A stretch of 64,000 bases of DNA from Acanthaster planci (GCF_001949145.1 NW_019091355.1:5922699-5986698); one strand, 5' to 3'. Numbered from the stretch's first letter, positions 1 to 45,280 are shown. The notes: a model not told the origin generated them from the letters alone. Made by a program: numbers and translations.

Positions 1-61
1 AACAATACAAACTGTCCAGTCTGTTTTAAGCTAAGACAGCTGAAGTGAATGTGGCCCCTAC

Positions 62-32933
<32,872 letters not shown>

Positions 32934-33914
32934 ACTGGCGGGCCCCTGTGAAAAATCTCTCCAGCAAAACTTGGATGACAGCGGACACCGGTGGCTAGGG
33001 CCTTTAGTCCGTTGGCAGCAACCTGTTCACTTAAAGGCTACAATCTGCACTGGTAAATAGTAGAAGCTGTGAGTACCCGTAACTTTTGAGCAGGCTGCAC
33101 TCACTCCGAGCTCCTCTTGCCGTCAATAGGTCACCTTTCGAGCTTGGCAACTCTTTTTGTAGGAGGTCAAATACGCTCGCGTGGGTGGTTGGGACTTCCT
33201 CCTTCAGCGAATGAGGGTCCCCGTTGCTGATGACGCTAATTACTGCTGCCTTGTGGGTGTCGCGTGCAGTGTAGACGGGTGTACTGAACCAGCATGGTAC
33301 CAGGAAAGTGAGGGGGGTGGGACTTGGAAGGGGTTGAAGGGAAGATGTTTAAATTAACTGAGAACAATTGACTTCCCGCGAGGAACTGGTGTCGGTTCAG
33401 CGGTAACCAGCAAAGGGGCGCTGTTAGTAACCGGTAAAAAAACGTTAGTCAGTCAAACGACCGGTGAACTTGACTCACTCAGGTTTCAGCGCTCACTGTC
33501 TCCAAATATGGTTTTCCTGGTAGCCACTCGGCATGCCTGCACGATAACGAAACGGCCAGTTAAAGACGTACCAGAAAATTTCCACACAACCATGCAAGGG
33601 TGAACGAGCAAAGCCCAATACGCCTATTATAGGGAACAGAAGCAGTGTTAAGTTTAAGAGCGACGGTCACTTCGACGGCTAAGACTTGTGCCCTTTTTGA
33701 ATTGTGGAAGCTCAGAGAATTCCGCAACTTTGTTGCTGAGGAACCATTATCAAGTCGATACAAGTACTGACGTGTACAGTGTATAATGTGGAGCAATTTG
33801 GTTGGCCTTCTACATCCATAAGGCCTACGTGTGGGATTCGTCTTTGCTTTTGGCATTTTGTCTACTTTGATTAATATGGACAGATAAGCTATAGTTATAC
33901 ACAAACTCTGAGAT
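32934..33914. promoter_or_regulatory. Likely promoter and 5' UTR area of the mosaic gene
   Basis: This lies directly upstream of the signal-peptide exon on the minus strand and is somewhat richer in GC/CpG than the introns. No TATA box or defined element can be claimed. Confidence 0.3.
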
Positions 33915-34232
33915 ATGAATTGTTTAAGCACAGACAAAAACCACAGGCCCGAGAATCTGGAACTGTTTAATATAATCAACACAGATGTGATTTTCTGTCC
34001 TTCAGCACTCTTTGCGAATTACAGAAATCCGGGACGTCGAATGACAGCAGATTTCTACAACAGCAACATTTCGTGTCCGGTTTGCACACTGAGGTACGAA
34101 ATACGTTCTATTTTGTGCCTCAACATTTTGTGCTGGAGTCAAGTCCATCAAAAGTCCTTTCACACTGTACCAGTAATGTGCATAAGGAATCAGGAATCCT
34201 TTTGTTACAATTCATTTTGAACAGTATGTGAC

Positions 34233-34700
34233 TTGGCTTAAGACTGAATGACTTGTGATGAACTTGCGGGGACTTGTAATGCATATAGGCCAACTCAATT
34301 ATGCAGCACCGGGATTTTATAAAACAAAACGTGTTATCTCCCTTCTGCCAAATTCCCCATTTCCTCCGGTCGACAGTCCAAATATAGATCTGTTATAGAG
34401 CATAGACCTACCTCTGGAACAGAGTTTCAAGAAAAGGGTCACTCAGTATTTACAATGACGTACAGCTCCAGTTTATGATTTTCGTGTCGTTTGCTATTGC
34501 ATAAAGAGTAAAATGTGCTGTGACTGCATGTAGAAATCAGAGGTAAATCTAAATATGCAAAAAGAAAAATATAATTGTAACAGTGATTTCCCTATTTTGT
34601 TCAAATATTTAGGACCCGAATTGACTTGAGCTAAATGTTTGACTCAAGTCAACTTTTTGCCTAAGGACGCGACTCTACTGGGTCTCATATATACGTTACA
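34233..34700. repeat. CAAGTC/GACTTG-rich repeat relics
   Basis: TTGGCTTAAGACTGA with a following GACTTGTGATG is shared with the MITE at 40605-40868. From 34,615 a second cluster of GACTCGAGTCA and TTGAGTCA palindromes follows. Probably old hAT-type MITE fragments. Confidence 0.45.
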
Positions 34701-36941
34701 GTGACCCGACTCGAGTCACCTTGAGTCACTATACGTTGCAATGACTTGAATCGAGTCACAAATAGCGACTCGTTACAAGTTACAAGTCTGCCATGATCAG
34801 CTTTCAATAACAATCCTCTTTATTTCAACATTCGCCCTTTAAACAGCCATTATTGGAAACTACAACAGTTGAAATTGTACATGATTAATTGTGAACAGAG
34901 TTCCAAGGCGCTGTCACCAATTCACTCTCTGGCCAATTCGTGTTAGAGTAAACGGTACGTGATTTCCCCTGTAAAAGTGGTTTCATTTTCGGTCTGGCTG
35001 TGAGACTTTCAAGTTCCAGGCAGAGGGATGAGTGAACAACGTATAGGAAGCCTCGACCTTGCTTGACATTAACGTCTCGATGAGTAAGGGGGCTTCCCTG
35101 AGTGTCATTTGAATGGAAATTTCCTAATAGGGGAATAGTATGGATGGATGACGGCGCTATCCTAATATAGAGCTGGGAGAACCTCGCCCCTGTACATTTT
35201 TAGCGATATCCCAAACATTTTCCCCTGAAGACCTATAGGGAGCGACGCCTTTGCGCATTTTGTTGCCAGTTTTGTAAATCTAGATTTATTGTTTTGCCTG
35301 ATGTCGATTTTTCGAAGCATGACGCCTAAAAACTTATTTACGTTTTCTACTGAGAGTACACAGGTTAATTCGTAAATGGTTGTGTGGCATACTCATGACC
35401 ATCATCATAAACAGGTTTTCAGTGAGTTTGTAGTTTGCGTGTTTTACTGTTACGCAGCACTACCGGCATAATTGTGCTAAGTTTGCGTTGATCTTTGTGA
35501 GCTTCGGTGTCAGTACCACAGTGTTGATGCCTTTCTGGTGTCACTGATATTGAGGCTTTTTTAAGTTGTTGGGATTTTCCCAAGGAATATTATCGGAGGG
35601 CGGGGCGCGAAGCACTCAACGGTAACAGAGTTACGAAACAGTGGAAGTCAACTCTAAGGCATTTTAACGAAAATATAGATCCTTTCCCTCTTTTCTCTTA
35701 TTTGTTTCCCCTATTCTCGTCTTTCGTCCTTTTTCATTTTGCTTTTTTCTTCCCAGGAATAACCTCTCGCAACGCCTATAGTAGAATAACAGTGACAAAC
35801 GATTAGCTAGTTGAATACGACTGTGAAATCGCGTTTTCACAGGTTAATTTCCTTTCAATGAATTGTGAAATGCATGCATGAGTGTTACGGCGACATGGCG
35901 TGGAACATGGAAGCTGTTCCACCAGTCAGTGCGACTGTGGTTCAGTGCCACAACACATCCTTAAAGGGACATGTAATAGAAATGTTTTGGTTTGAAATTT
36001 GAAATTTCACCTTTGTGTTTAATTGACCTTATTTTCAATTTTTGCTTTGCTATGTTTATCTCTATTTTGGGGACTTCTAAAAAGGTGATATGACTTTGCA
36101 TATTTTTTAGAAACTGTGACGTAATCCAAGGCACAGAACCTCAATGTTACATTGATTTATGCACGAAAACTTGCTTGAGGTTTATACTTCGCTATCAAAG
36201 ATTTCCATTTGCTTCCCAAAGTTATTGTGTAAAAGCCAGTAAGCAACAAGGTCTCAGAAATAATTTAAAAGAGCAATTTTAGGTCTAATAGGCCTATTTT
36301 TTTGAACAGGAAAACAAGAACACCGGACAGTGTCTTCCTGGAGTACATACATGTACATCCCACCAGTAACTGCACCCTCACCTGTCTGGAAAGGCCCGGT
36401 ACGTTTAAGAGTGTACTTCACGGTTCACTTATAGCTCAAAATAGTTCAAACTTAAAGTTTTCAAATAGTTTTGATACGAAGAAGAAGAGTTTAATCATGC
36501 ACGCGGTAGATCATTCAAACACTCAGAAAGTAGCTCCATGAAGCTGGCACTTGGTGTAGCTACGGTGCTTTTCATATGATTATTTTTTTTATCATTGTGT
36601 ATTCGCACCTATGAACCAGGCCTAGATCGTTGCCAAGTAACTTAAGATATTTGCTTATGAAAGCAGCCCAATTCACTGGAAAAGCTGCTTGATCACAAGA
36701 ACAAGATGTGTTCCACATGCAGTACTCAAGGACTCTAGCAGGTGTGTTTACTGTGTTGTGTCCCCCATGGGCTCAGGGTCATGAAATATTGCCCTTATAC
36801 CTCAACAATCTTGAGCAACTTCATAATCATATCCCAGATGGCAGGAATCGTTGTTCAACCTTTGATTTTACATGAACGTTTTGTTTATTTTCATTTACTT
36901 GAAAATTGAATGAAAGCCTTATTTAAAACCATGTATGTGTA

Positions 36942-37109
36942 CAAGGGCGGATCGGGATGGGGGGTGCCAAGTCAGACCAGCCCCCCAACAAAAAAGACCC
37001 AGGAAATCGTAGAAAATAATATAAAATGACACAAGCCTCAAATTTAGCCTTACCCACCAAAAAGGCCATTAAAGGTTAAATGAAAAAAAATATTCTGGAT
37101 CCGCCCTTG
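36942..37109. mobile_element. TIR MITE, 168 bp
   Basis: A perfect 12-base inverted repeat CAAGGGCGGATC (36942-36953) and GATCCGCCCTTG (37098-37109) encloses a C/G-rich then AT-rich core. No clear target-site duplication remains. Ends resemble hAT-type MITEs. Confidence 0.65.
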
Positions 37110-39413
37110 CGCATGAAGTTGGTTCGATTTCCAGTGAAGTGACAGCTGGCTTCTGATCAGTGTCACGGTCATCAAAATTAGTTTCTTTGAGCAAATAACA
37201 ACAGGGTAGATGAGGGCAGCACCATGTTTAGCATCAAATGCTAATAAAACACATCTATACAAGCTCTAATCTCAGACTAGATGGTCACTTTCCATATCAT
37301 GCAGTCAACTGAGATATCTCTAAACATGCTTTCATTTGGCTACATCCAATTTATTGGCTACAGCAGCAAACTACACCCATGACCGTGGAGAAGGCTGGTT
37401 TTCTAAAATTCTTGTGAAACATTCTACGAACTTAGTAACCAAACTATACGAAACGCTTCAAATACACGCAATTCTTTGGTCTTTCCTTTTTCTGTCTTTT
37501 ATTGGGGTGTTAGAATTACAATATTATTTTGGCCAACTTAAAATTTGTTCTCATAAACCTGGATACTAAACATCTTAGTTTTTCTCTTGGCTTACTTGAC
37601 AAAGTACGTGTATGTATGATCGAATTACTTTCACAGTGGAGCCATCAGATTACTGCGAGCTTTCATGCTGGGCATGATACAATGGTTGTAGAGTTCATTC
37701 ACCTGGCATTCAAACAATTCAACTGCTCCAACGCGGTGCAACATGACAAGGTAGTTAGTATGGACAGTAGAACAAATGAGGTAAACACTTGTTTTTACAG
37801 ATGGTCATGTAACTATTCCAGACCAATGAGATTACACAATCCAAGAAAGAATGTAACAATGGCAAATGTGGCACATTTTTACACTTTTTTCTCCATTGTC
37901 CAACGTACAGAGTGAAAACAAGAATGATGGAGCTAATCATTTTTCCTGATGGAATCACCTTCGACTGACGTGTACAGCTCACATCCATAAGAAACCCCTG
38001 GCATGGTAGAGTAATCAGTGCTGTTCAAGGTAGTGTAGGGGGCACCTCACCGATATACATCTACGACCGACTGGCTTGGGGTACCTCTTCGCTTGAGTTT
38101 TGGTAGATATTCAATATCCAACTGCCAACAGATGGATTTATTATCGCCATAATCACTTACAAAAACTCTTGACAATGCCGAGAGGCGATGTTTGTAGGTC
38201 TAGGGATTACACAGTCGGGAACAATATATTGCTGCAGTGTGGAATCTGTGTATCTCTTTTATCCCTGTTATGTCTCTTTTTCCTATATACCTCCAGTTCT
38301 GTGTAACAACAATCATTCGCCTTTACAGCAATCCCTTAACTTTCCGCAACATGTCATATTTGCTTCACGTCTTACCTCTTCTTGCAGACCTACACGTGTC
38401 CCCATTGCAGATACAAACGTACATGCATCCTGCTATGTTTAATAAATTGTTTTAAGTCTTCCAAAATGTCCAAAAGATGTTATTCCCAATTGTCAACGTT
38501 TGCTCCTTCCACCGAATATCATCCACTGGGATCCTCTATCATCTCTTCTCCTCCCTTCCACTCACTATCCGTTGCATCTTTGTCCTACCTGTCCCGGTTT
38601 CCTTTTTGACATCCGAAGTAGTGTCCTGTCTTTCCCAGCACAAGAGTATCCTTTTTCTGCGGGTGGCTTGTCCAGATAGTGTTGCCCATGTCCCTGTTCG
38701 GTGTCTTGCTGTCTGAAGGAGCTAGGGGGATGTTGAGGGCCGAGCAGATTGTCGGTGATTTCAGGAGAATGTTTTGACCAAGACCATGGAATACTGAGAA
38801 GGCCCGATAGAAAGTTATTGCCTGGTTAGATTTCAAAAATGCTTAAATCTCACAGATTTACCTCAGACATGTATTGCGAAATAATACACGATAAAGCGGG
38901 TTTTCTTGAAACTTAATGTTACTGTAGATTGGATTTACCATCATTTGTTGACAAACAGACATTTTATTCTCCGACTGTTAAGGGGTAATTTTTCAATTCA
39001 ACTTGCTAAGTACTTTTTCTGGCACCCCTGTCTCTCCGTGAGTGTATAAACTTGAAAGGAAAACAACTTTCTGTGCTTAGTAGTATGTTTATTATTTTCA
39101 TATATGATAAAGGCATTCATAGCAACCAACTCCCTCTCCAAGTGCCTGGTTTGTACACTCACTCAAAAATAATTGAAAAAGCATGGACGGCCCTCGAGAA
39201 CCACGATCTGATGAAGAAGCCAAACCCAGGATTTTGATGCCAAAATTTGAAATCAATCATCAAAGCTGCTTGAAACTGACGAGGTAGATGTCTAAACAGG
39301 TTGGATCATAATGGCTTAGAAATAAGTGAGTGTTTGAGCGAGCGTATGAGCAGAAGGTCCAAAATTTGTTCAACTGAAAGATTGAGTGTTTCCCAGACAA
39401 TCAGCCTGTGGCT

Positions 39414-39591
39414 CAGTGGCGTAGCTAGGATTTTACTGGGGGGGGGACAAAGGGGCACATGGGGGCACCAGTTTTCAGTGGTGTTTTTTTTTTGGGGGGG
39501 GCAAGATTTTGTTAGCCTTGTTCAATATCCATTCCTCAGTTGGGGGGGGCACCTGGGGGAGGGGCACCGGGAATACGTGGCTACGCCACTG
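39414..39591. mobile_element. hAT-type MITE, 178 bp, perfect 8-bp TSD
   Basis: TIRs CAGTGGCGTAGC and GCTACGCCACTG are perfect over 12 bases. The direct repeat CTGTGGCT occurs at 39406-39413 and 39592-39599. The interior is G-rich with several G runs of eight or more. Confidence 0.9.
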
Positions 39592-40387
39592 CTGTGGCTA
39601 TAAGCTCCGGGAGGGAAAGGTTACTGGACGTTGAAGCTAACAACTGCACCCTGTTCACGTAACACTGATATACATATATAATCTTTTCAAGGGCTGCCAT
39701 GTACATGCATTTTAATTATTCATTAAAAACTCTACCCCTTCTGCCCTGAAAAACCAATTAAAAACCGATTACCGATAGTGAGGCCGGTTTGACAACCTTT
39801 CAAGTTTCCAAACCCATAATTTAGATACAATAATTAACTTTAAAGATGTGATCAATGACTCATTTCCAAAATGACAATGAAATGCACAACATACACCACA
39901 GCGCAGTCTTCCTTTCTGTGGTGAGGAACAGAACCCAACAAACCCTCTCCACAAACTGTCTCTGTCTGACCTTCCGGTCTTCGTCCCAGCAAGGCCAAAC
40001 CAGATTTCACTATTTGGAAAAGGAAGCAGTCCTTCCTCTAGTATGCAGTGGTAACTGGGCAATCTAGGTGTAAGTCATAATATGCAGAACTATTTGCTCT
40101 CAATGGAGTTGAATATACATGTAACCAGAAAATGAATGCGGTTTGTCCTGTCTTGTTTTTTTGTTTTTGTTTTCGAAGAACTGAACATATGCTTCTTTGG
40201 TGTCTTCCATCATTGCATTCATGCTGTCTCCACCACATAATGAAGACATGAACCTCCATACTGAATGCAATACTGGGGCACAGCATTTAATAATGATTTT
40301 GGATTGTAATGTTAAGATTTGTTCTTGTTTCAATGATTGTTTTCCTCTCACTTCATTTACACATTTTTTCTGCTTTTGTTCAAAAGG

Positions 40388-40604
40388 AGTTCTGAAAACA
40401 GCACGACACCAAGCGTGATCCTAGTGGACACGATACAAGAGTATATTCACAATTTTCACTCCCACGCCCTTGTGCACCACCTAAGTGCATACGCACTCGA
40501 TCACTTTACTATGGAGAACATCATTTATTTTAGCAAAATCCATGCAAATAAAGTACACGGTGATAACCTGATAACTGAAAAATTATTAGACAACCACCGT
40601 ATTA
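40388..40604 (+). other. Open frame interrupted by a MITE, possible exon remnant
   Basis: After a pyrimidine-rich stretch ending TTCAAAAG, a frame stays open for 217 bases with protein-like content (TIQEYIHNFHSHALVHHLSAY). It then runs into the hAT-type MITE at 40605. Removing the MITE, the frame ends at a TGA about 3 codons later. It may be a terminal exon or a decayed gene fragment. Splice phase 2 at the start would match the donor at 34093. Support is weak. Confidence 0.2.
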
Positions 40605-40868
40605 CAGTGTTGTATCACATGTCCATTCACAAGTCCAGTTACAAGTCCATTCACAAGTCCAGTAACAAGTCCCTTCTCAAGTCCAGTCACAAGTCCCCGG
40701 CCTTCACATGGCCAGTCATAAGTAACAGGGTGAACAATAACAAAGGTATGCTTTGGTCACAGCTAGCCCATTTGAATAGCTTTTGAATTGGCTTAAGACT
40801 GACCGAATGACTTGTGATGGATTTTCAGGGACTTCCACAGACTTGTGATGGACTCGAATATAACACTG
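40605..40868. mobile_element. hAT-type MITE, 264 bp, with internal 12-bp tandem array
   Basis: It starts CAGTGTTGTAT and ends ATATAACACTG in inverted orientation. The 8-base duplication CCGTATTA is exact at 40597-40604 and 40869-40876. It interrupts the open frame that ends at 40604. A relative of its right part is at about 34,233. Confidence 0.88.
40624..40695. repeat. 12-bp tandem repeat, six copies
   Basis: Six units of the type CAGTCACAAGTC / CATTCACAAGTC follow one another inside the MITE, with the AAGTC end invariant. The opposite arm carries scattered inverted copies (GACTTGTGATGG). Confidence 0.85.
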
Positions 40869-41814
40869 CCGTATTACATGAACCCACTTGCACAAAATTT
40901 GAAACAAATTTCCCCAAAGTGTTTTTAAAAAAAAGAAAAAAGTACGACCTGATATGAAAGAAATATGACCACGGCCATTCCTGTTTTTAAAACCATTTGT
41001 CCAGTTTATCAAAACAAACGAAATAAAGTGCCATGTGTATTAAGACCTGATCAAACGTCGGTAGCATGTTTAAGTTGTGAATTGAATATTTTACAGGAGA
41101 ATCGTTTATCCGTAATAGTAGTAGTACATGTATTAGTGCATGTTTACGTGCGTTAATGTACATGTACATGTACGTGCACATGTGTACACATAAATCATGG
41201 CCGACCATCATTTTGACAGTGCCAAAACTGAAACTGATAAAACTCACAAAGGACAATTCGCAATCGCTTGAACTTAACCCGGTGTTCTTTTTAAAATACT
41301 CTTTTAATTTCCAAGATATGCAGCATGTGTGAGAAAATTGGAGAACAATTCAAAAATTTGATTTTTAAAATACCCTTTTACGTTCAAAAATGTAAGGTAC
41401 AATGCAGACATCTTTCACCCCATTTTCTCTAAAATGACACTTAGAATTAACAAAAAATTAAAAAAAAAGTAAATCACAAAATAAAATTTAAAGCCTGATT
41501 ATATTTCTCTGGTATAAATTCAGCAAGAATTTTACACAATAAGGAAGATCTCCACAGATGGATTTTGGTATAGGCTGGCTGGCGTCGCAATTTTGTAAAG
41601 GGTGCACCCTCGTATTAAAGGCCAGAAATATGCCTGCAGAGCTCATTAATAACAGTTATACACTCAAAATATTCTATTTTGGGGTCCAGAGATCCATGGA
41701 ACTGGGGAATTGAAGAAATGTGACACTGAACCTCTGGGCCGGACTCAGGACTTCCAATTTTGAGCACTTCGGATGCAATCGGGTCCGAAAGTGGCACTAT
41801 TTGAGAAATTTTGC

Positions 41815-42065
41815 AGAGGGATGCATTTTCAAAATGGCTCTTTTCCCGGGCTGTGAAATTTCCTTCATATTAGGAGTGGTCTGCTTTGGGTAAGAATTTC
41901 TCAAACATTCATTTGTCAACCCACTAAAAATTGAAAGGAAAATGAAAAAGGACATGTGGAACATCATTTTTCTGTGCAGCCTGAACACCTGTGAGAGTTG
42001 TGAGTTTTTTTTAATTATTTGTGAAGTATGGGGATTTATCACTGCTGTCTATGGGAATTATTTTT
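41815..42065. repeat. Dispersed repeat copy A
   Basis: Shares ATTGAAAGGAAAATGAAAAA, GAACA(C/T)CTGTG and TTTATC-CTG-TGTCTATGG with copy B at 43930-44165 in the same orientation. Flanked at 41,599 and 42,068 by GGTGCACCCT. Confidence 0.5.
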
Positions 42066-42369
42066 AGGGGTGCACCCTATAATCACCCCCCCCCCGCTTC
42101 GCCGAATTTTAGCTCATGCGCATAAAGGCCCCAAAGGCAACGACTGCAAGGGTAGCGGGAACCACCGCAGGAGTTTGCGTGCGCATGCGCACGCCGAAAA
42201 GAGCCGAATCGTCCAAAAAGGTTCGGAAATTCGGGCTCAAAACCATCAATTTTTTAACGCTGAAGTTTTAGTAATTCGGATGCTTTCTCAATGTGGATGT
42301 TTTCTCAATTCAGATGCTTTCTCAATTGAGATTTCGGGTAAAAATGCATGCGTCGAATGACAGCTTTAC

Positions 42370-42770
42370 GTTTAGAAAAGTGTTCCAATTTTAAAAAATA
42401 TATTCGGAGTCAACAATTTTATTCCGATCTTAAAATGTTTGGACTTTAAAAATCGTTCCAATCTTGAGAAAATGTTGGTTTTATAAATTGTGATCCAAAT
42501 TTTGAAAACATGTCCACTCTTTAAAAATTTATTCCAATCTAGAAAATATGTTCCGTCCATAAAAATGCATCTGCTCTTTAATAATTCATTTAAATCTAAA
42601 AAACATGTATTGCATCTTTAAAATTTTGTTCGGGTTTAAAAATGTATTCCAAATTCAAAAAATACGATTCTTTTAAAATGATATTCGTTTTAAAAACCAT
42701 TCGAGTCTGAAAAAATGTTCGATTTTGAAAAAAGGCATTCCGTTTAGCAAAAACATCTTCCAATCTTTTT
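42370..42770. repeat. Degenerate AT-rich tandem array, unit about 20-22 bp
   Basis: Some 18 loosely repeated units resemble TTAAAAATGTATTCCAATCT, with T-run/A-run blocks alternating with TTCC or TTCG. Minus-strand frames show recurrent FF-x-x-R/K patterns only because of the repeat. Confidence 0.55.
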
Positions 42771-42861
42771 GACATGGATTCTGCTTCGTTCCTCAACTCG
42801 TGTTAATAAGTGGACACAAGAGGGCGCGAAGCAAGCAACGGCGCGCGCGGGCGTGGGAGAC

Positions 42862-43512
42862 GCTATCTGGGCGCAAGCCGGGTACGGTCATGAATAATAC
42901 AACATGACGTCATGAATAAAACATGTCCTGTACACGTACCTACCGTACCTGACTTGGGCCGGCGTTTGTGTGTGTATGGAGGTAGGAAAATGTACAGTGT
43001 ACATGTACTCCACATGCCCCCATTTTTCTCAAATGTAGGCCTACCTGACTTGCACCCATTTGTACTCCACATGCGTCTGAAATTGAGGGCGCATGTGGAG
43101 TACAAACATGTGCGAGTCAGGTACATCGAAGAGAAAAAGATAAGTACCAAATTGTGGGCATGTGGTTCAACGGGCGCAAGTCAGGTACATGATGTACAGT
43201 ACTGTACTAGCACTATGTACATGAACTATACATGTACATGTCCGTCTGAGAACAAAGCATGCCCTGGTGACAGAAAAATATGGAAGGCCTGCGTAGCATG
43301 CACCGTGATTAGAATACTGACAAGAATATAATATAAAATCAGAGGCAATTACATGTGTCCGCGCACTGGTTTTATGTTACATGCATATTCTTGTCAATGC
43401 CCTGAATGTGACGTCGTACATGACGAATGCTGCAGCATTGGCTCATGCAGCGTCATACTATGTTGTTTTATTCATGTCTGTATTATTCATGACTGTACCC
43501 GGCTTGCGCCCA
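42862..43512. mobile_element. Nested palindromic element
   Basis: 42862-42925 and 43455-43512 are inverted copies (GGGCGCAAGCCGGGTAC, TCATGAATAATAC). Inside is a second hairpin, 43042-43123, with 34-base arms at 30 of 34 identity and a 14-base loop, plus further inverted TACCTGACTT copies. Probably a foldback transposon, perhaps nested insertions. Confidence 0.6.
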
Positions 43513-43654
43513 TCTCTCCAACGGTGATCCCCAACGGCACACATTGTCGCTGCGCCCCGGCGCTATACTTTCTTTGGTAGAAACGAAGACGTCACAGAGA
43601 TTCCGACTTGAGTCAAGTCTAACCGCAGTCTGGCCAGCTAGCCGCGGCCAGATA

Positions 43655-43740
43655 CGTACACGTACACATGTACAGAGTACAGTACATGCACATGTATTTA
43701 GTACAGGTACATGTACGTACATGTACATGTACACTGGTTG
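43655..43740. repeat. GTACATGTAC low-complexity cluster
   Basis: Repeated palindromic GTACATGTAC and CGTACACATG units are packed over about 85 bases. Single copies of this motif are scattered through the whole window. Confidence 0.7.
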
Positions 43741-43929
43741 CAGGCCAGTACGTGGGTCCAAAATTGCCTGCGCGGACCGAATCACGATCTCTGCTATTAG
43801 AGCATTTCGTGGCACATGGACTGGATGGTTTGTTAAAAAGATGGATGAAATCTAGGGACAGGACTGTGAGCTTGTATTTCTGAAAGTATCGACCAAACGG
43901 GGTCCTCCAAATTACTCTGTTTTGCCAAG

Positions 43930-44165
43930 ACTTGAAGGCATCAATTTCCAAAATGGCGATGGGCCTCCTGACTGTTTTGAGGGGTGATTTTCTCTGGAGA
44001 GAAATATCTTCAAAAGTCATTGGTTAAGTCAATGAAAATTGAAAGGAAAATGAAAAATGAGGAAGTGAGCTTTAATTTGATATGTGTCTTGAACATCTGT
44101 GCAACTTTTGACTATATTTCCTGATTGTTTGAAGTGGGATATTTATCCCTGTTGTCTATGGCAAC
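43930..44165. repeat. Dispersed repeat copy B
   Basis: Diverged direct copy of 41815-42065, with the same order of conserved blocks. Origin unknown. Confidence 0.5.
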
Positions 44166-44741
44166 TTACTTACTGGTCTAGACCCACTATATAGTGACGA
44201 GGACCAATCCCCACATACGTGTACTGCATAATTCATGTTCACGGTGAGGTATATTATCATAAGTGCCCCTTTTCGGTTGTGATACTGCCCCTTACGACGG
44301 TGGAAAGTGACGTCGTGCTTACTCATTTTTCAGTGTCGGTTACAAAAATGTACATGTACAGTAGCTACTGAACGTGTGATTTGCATCGAAGACAGAATCT
44401 ACCTTGAAGGTGCCGTAGTTGGATTTCCCGGACTTTACCCTAGTAATATTAAAGGTTTGCCTTGCTTTCAATGGTAATAACGTTAAGTAAAGTTAGTAAG
44501 TAAGTAAGGTTTACAGTCGGAAGTAGGCCCAAGTTTCTTCAGTTCTGACATAGGGCCTAATTCAAAGACTGTCCTATTTTGGAGTTTGCTTTTCCCTGCC
44601 TGCGTTGGCCGGGCCCAGTAAAACAGGGCCATACCGAGGCGGTACGTATTCTCAATCGCGACGAATGCATTCATTTCCAAGTTCCAGATCGCGAAAATTA
44701 TTCAGTCAGATCACAGCTGCAAAAATTCTCTAGATTCCAGT

Positions 44742-45280
44742 TACCCCCACCAGTGTGGCACGGACTCTCACTCCCGATCCATCCTTAGCCACACATCCGT
44801 AAACGCAATTTTGTGTCGGCGTAATGAACATTTTCGGCGCACCCACTTATCATCAAGATATATGTAATAAATGGATCAATAAGATACTACATGTATCAAT
44901 GGGCTCTTCCAAATCTTTGGCAGCAGTTATCTAAACTAGTCTTGATATGGAACAGCCATCGAGACAATTAGGGGGTCAAGTGACGTATTGTTCTACGATC
45001 TTATTTTAAAGATGGCGACTGAGAGAGCGAGCCCGTTAGATTGAATGGATAAAGGCAAAAAGACTGGAAACTGGAAAATACCTGAATGATGTGAGTGAAA
45101 TCATTCAATAAATGGTTTTAGAAAACAGAAAGGTCAAGGATCATGTTTGTGCAAAAGAAATTGCGCCCATGATGATAAGTGGTTGCGCCGAAAATGTTCA
45201 TTACGCTGACATGAGATTGCGTATACGGATGTGTGACTAAGGATGGATCGGGAGTGAGAGTCCTTGCCACACTAGTTGGG
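44742..45280. mobile_element. Long-TIR element with 12-bp flanking direct repeat
   Basis: Arms of about 110 bases (44746-44856 and 45170-45280) are roughly 90 percent alike in inverted orientation and share GGACTCTCACTCCCGATCCA. CTAGATTCCAGT is repeated directly at 44730-44741 and 45281-45292. Long TIRs with a duplication near 9-12 bp would suit a MULE-like element. No coding capacity. Confidence 0.7.

Larger units (their letters stand above)
33915..37780 (+). other. Weak candidate exon series on the plus strand
   Basis: Three stretches have open frames, splice-like borders and compatible phases. 33915-34093 starts MNCLSTDKNH, contains ISCPVCTLR and ends in phase 2 at GTACGA. 36310-36398 starts in phase 2 after TTGAACAG and ends in phase 1 at GTACGT. 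37605-37780 starts in phase 1 after TTGACAAAG and ends in phase 0 at GTAAAC. I recognise no domain. This could be a real lineage-specific gene, an old transposon gene, or chance; no stop-bearing last exon fits. Confidence 0.22.

Noticed and set aside
33560-33982. 140-codon minus-strand frame upstream of the signal-peptide exon
   Set aside because: No recognisable domain, no supported splice link and no neighbouring exon on that strand.
40620-40700. CRISPR-like array
   Set aside because: Twelve-base units without spacers inside a hAT MITE in an animal genome; a simple tandem repeat.
42863-43331. Cys-rich frames on both strands
   Set aside because: They arise from the nested inverted repeats, not from a protein.
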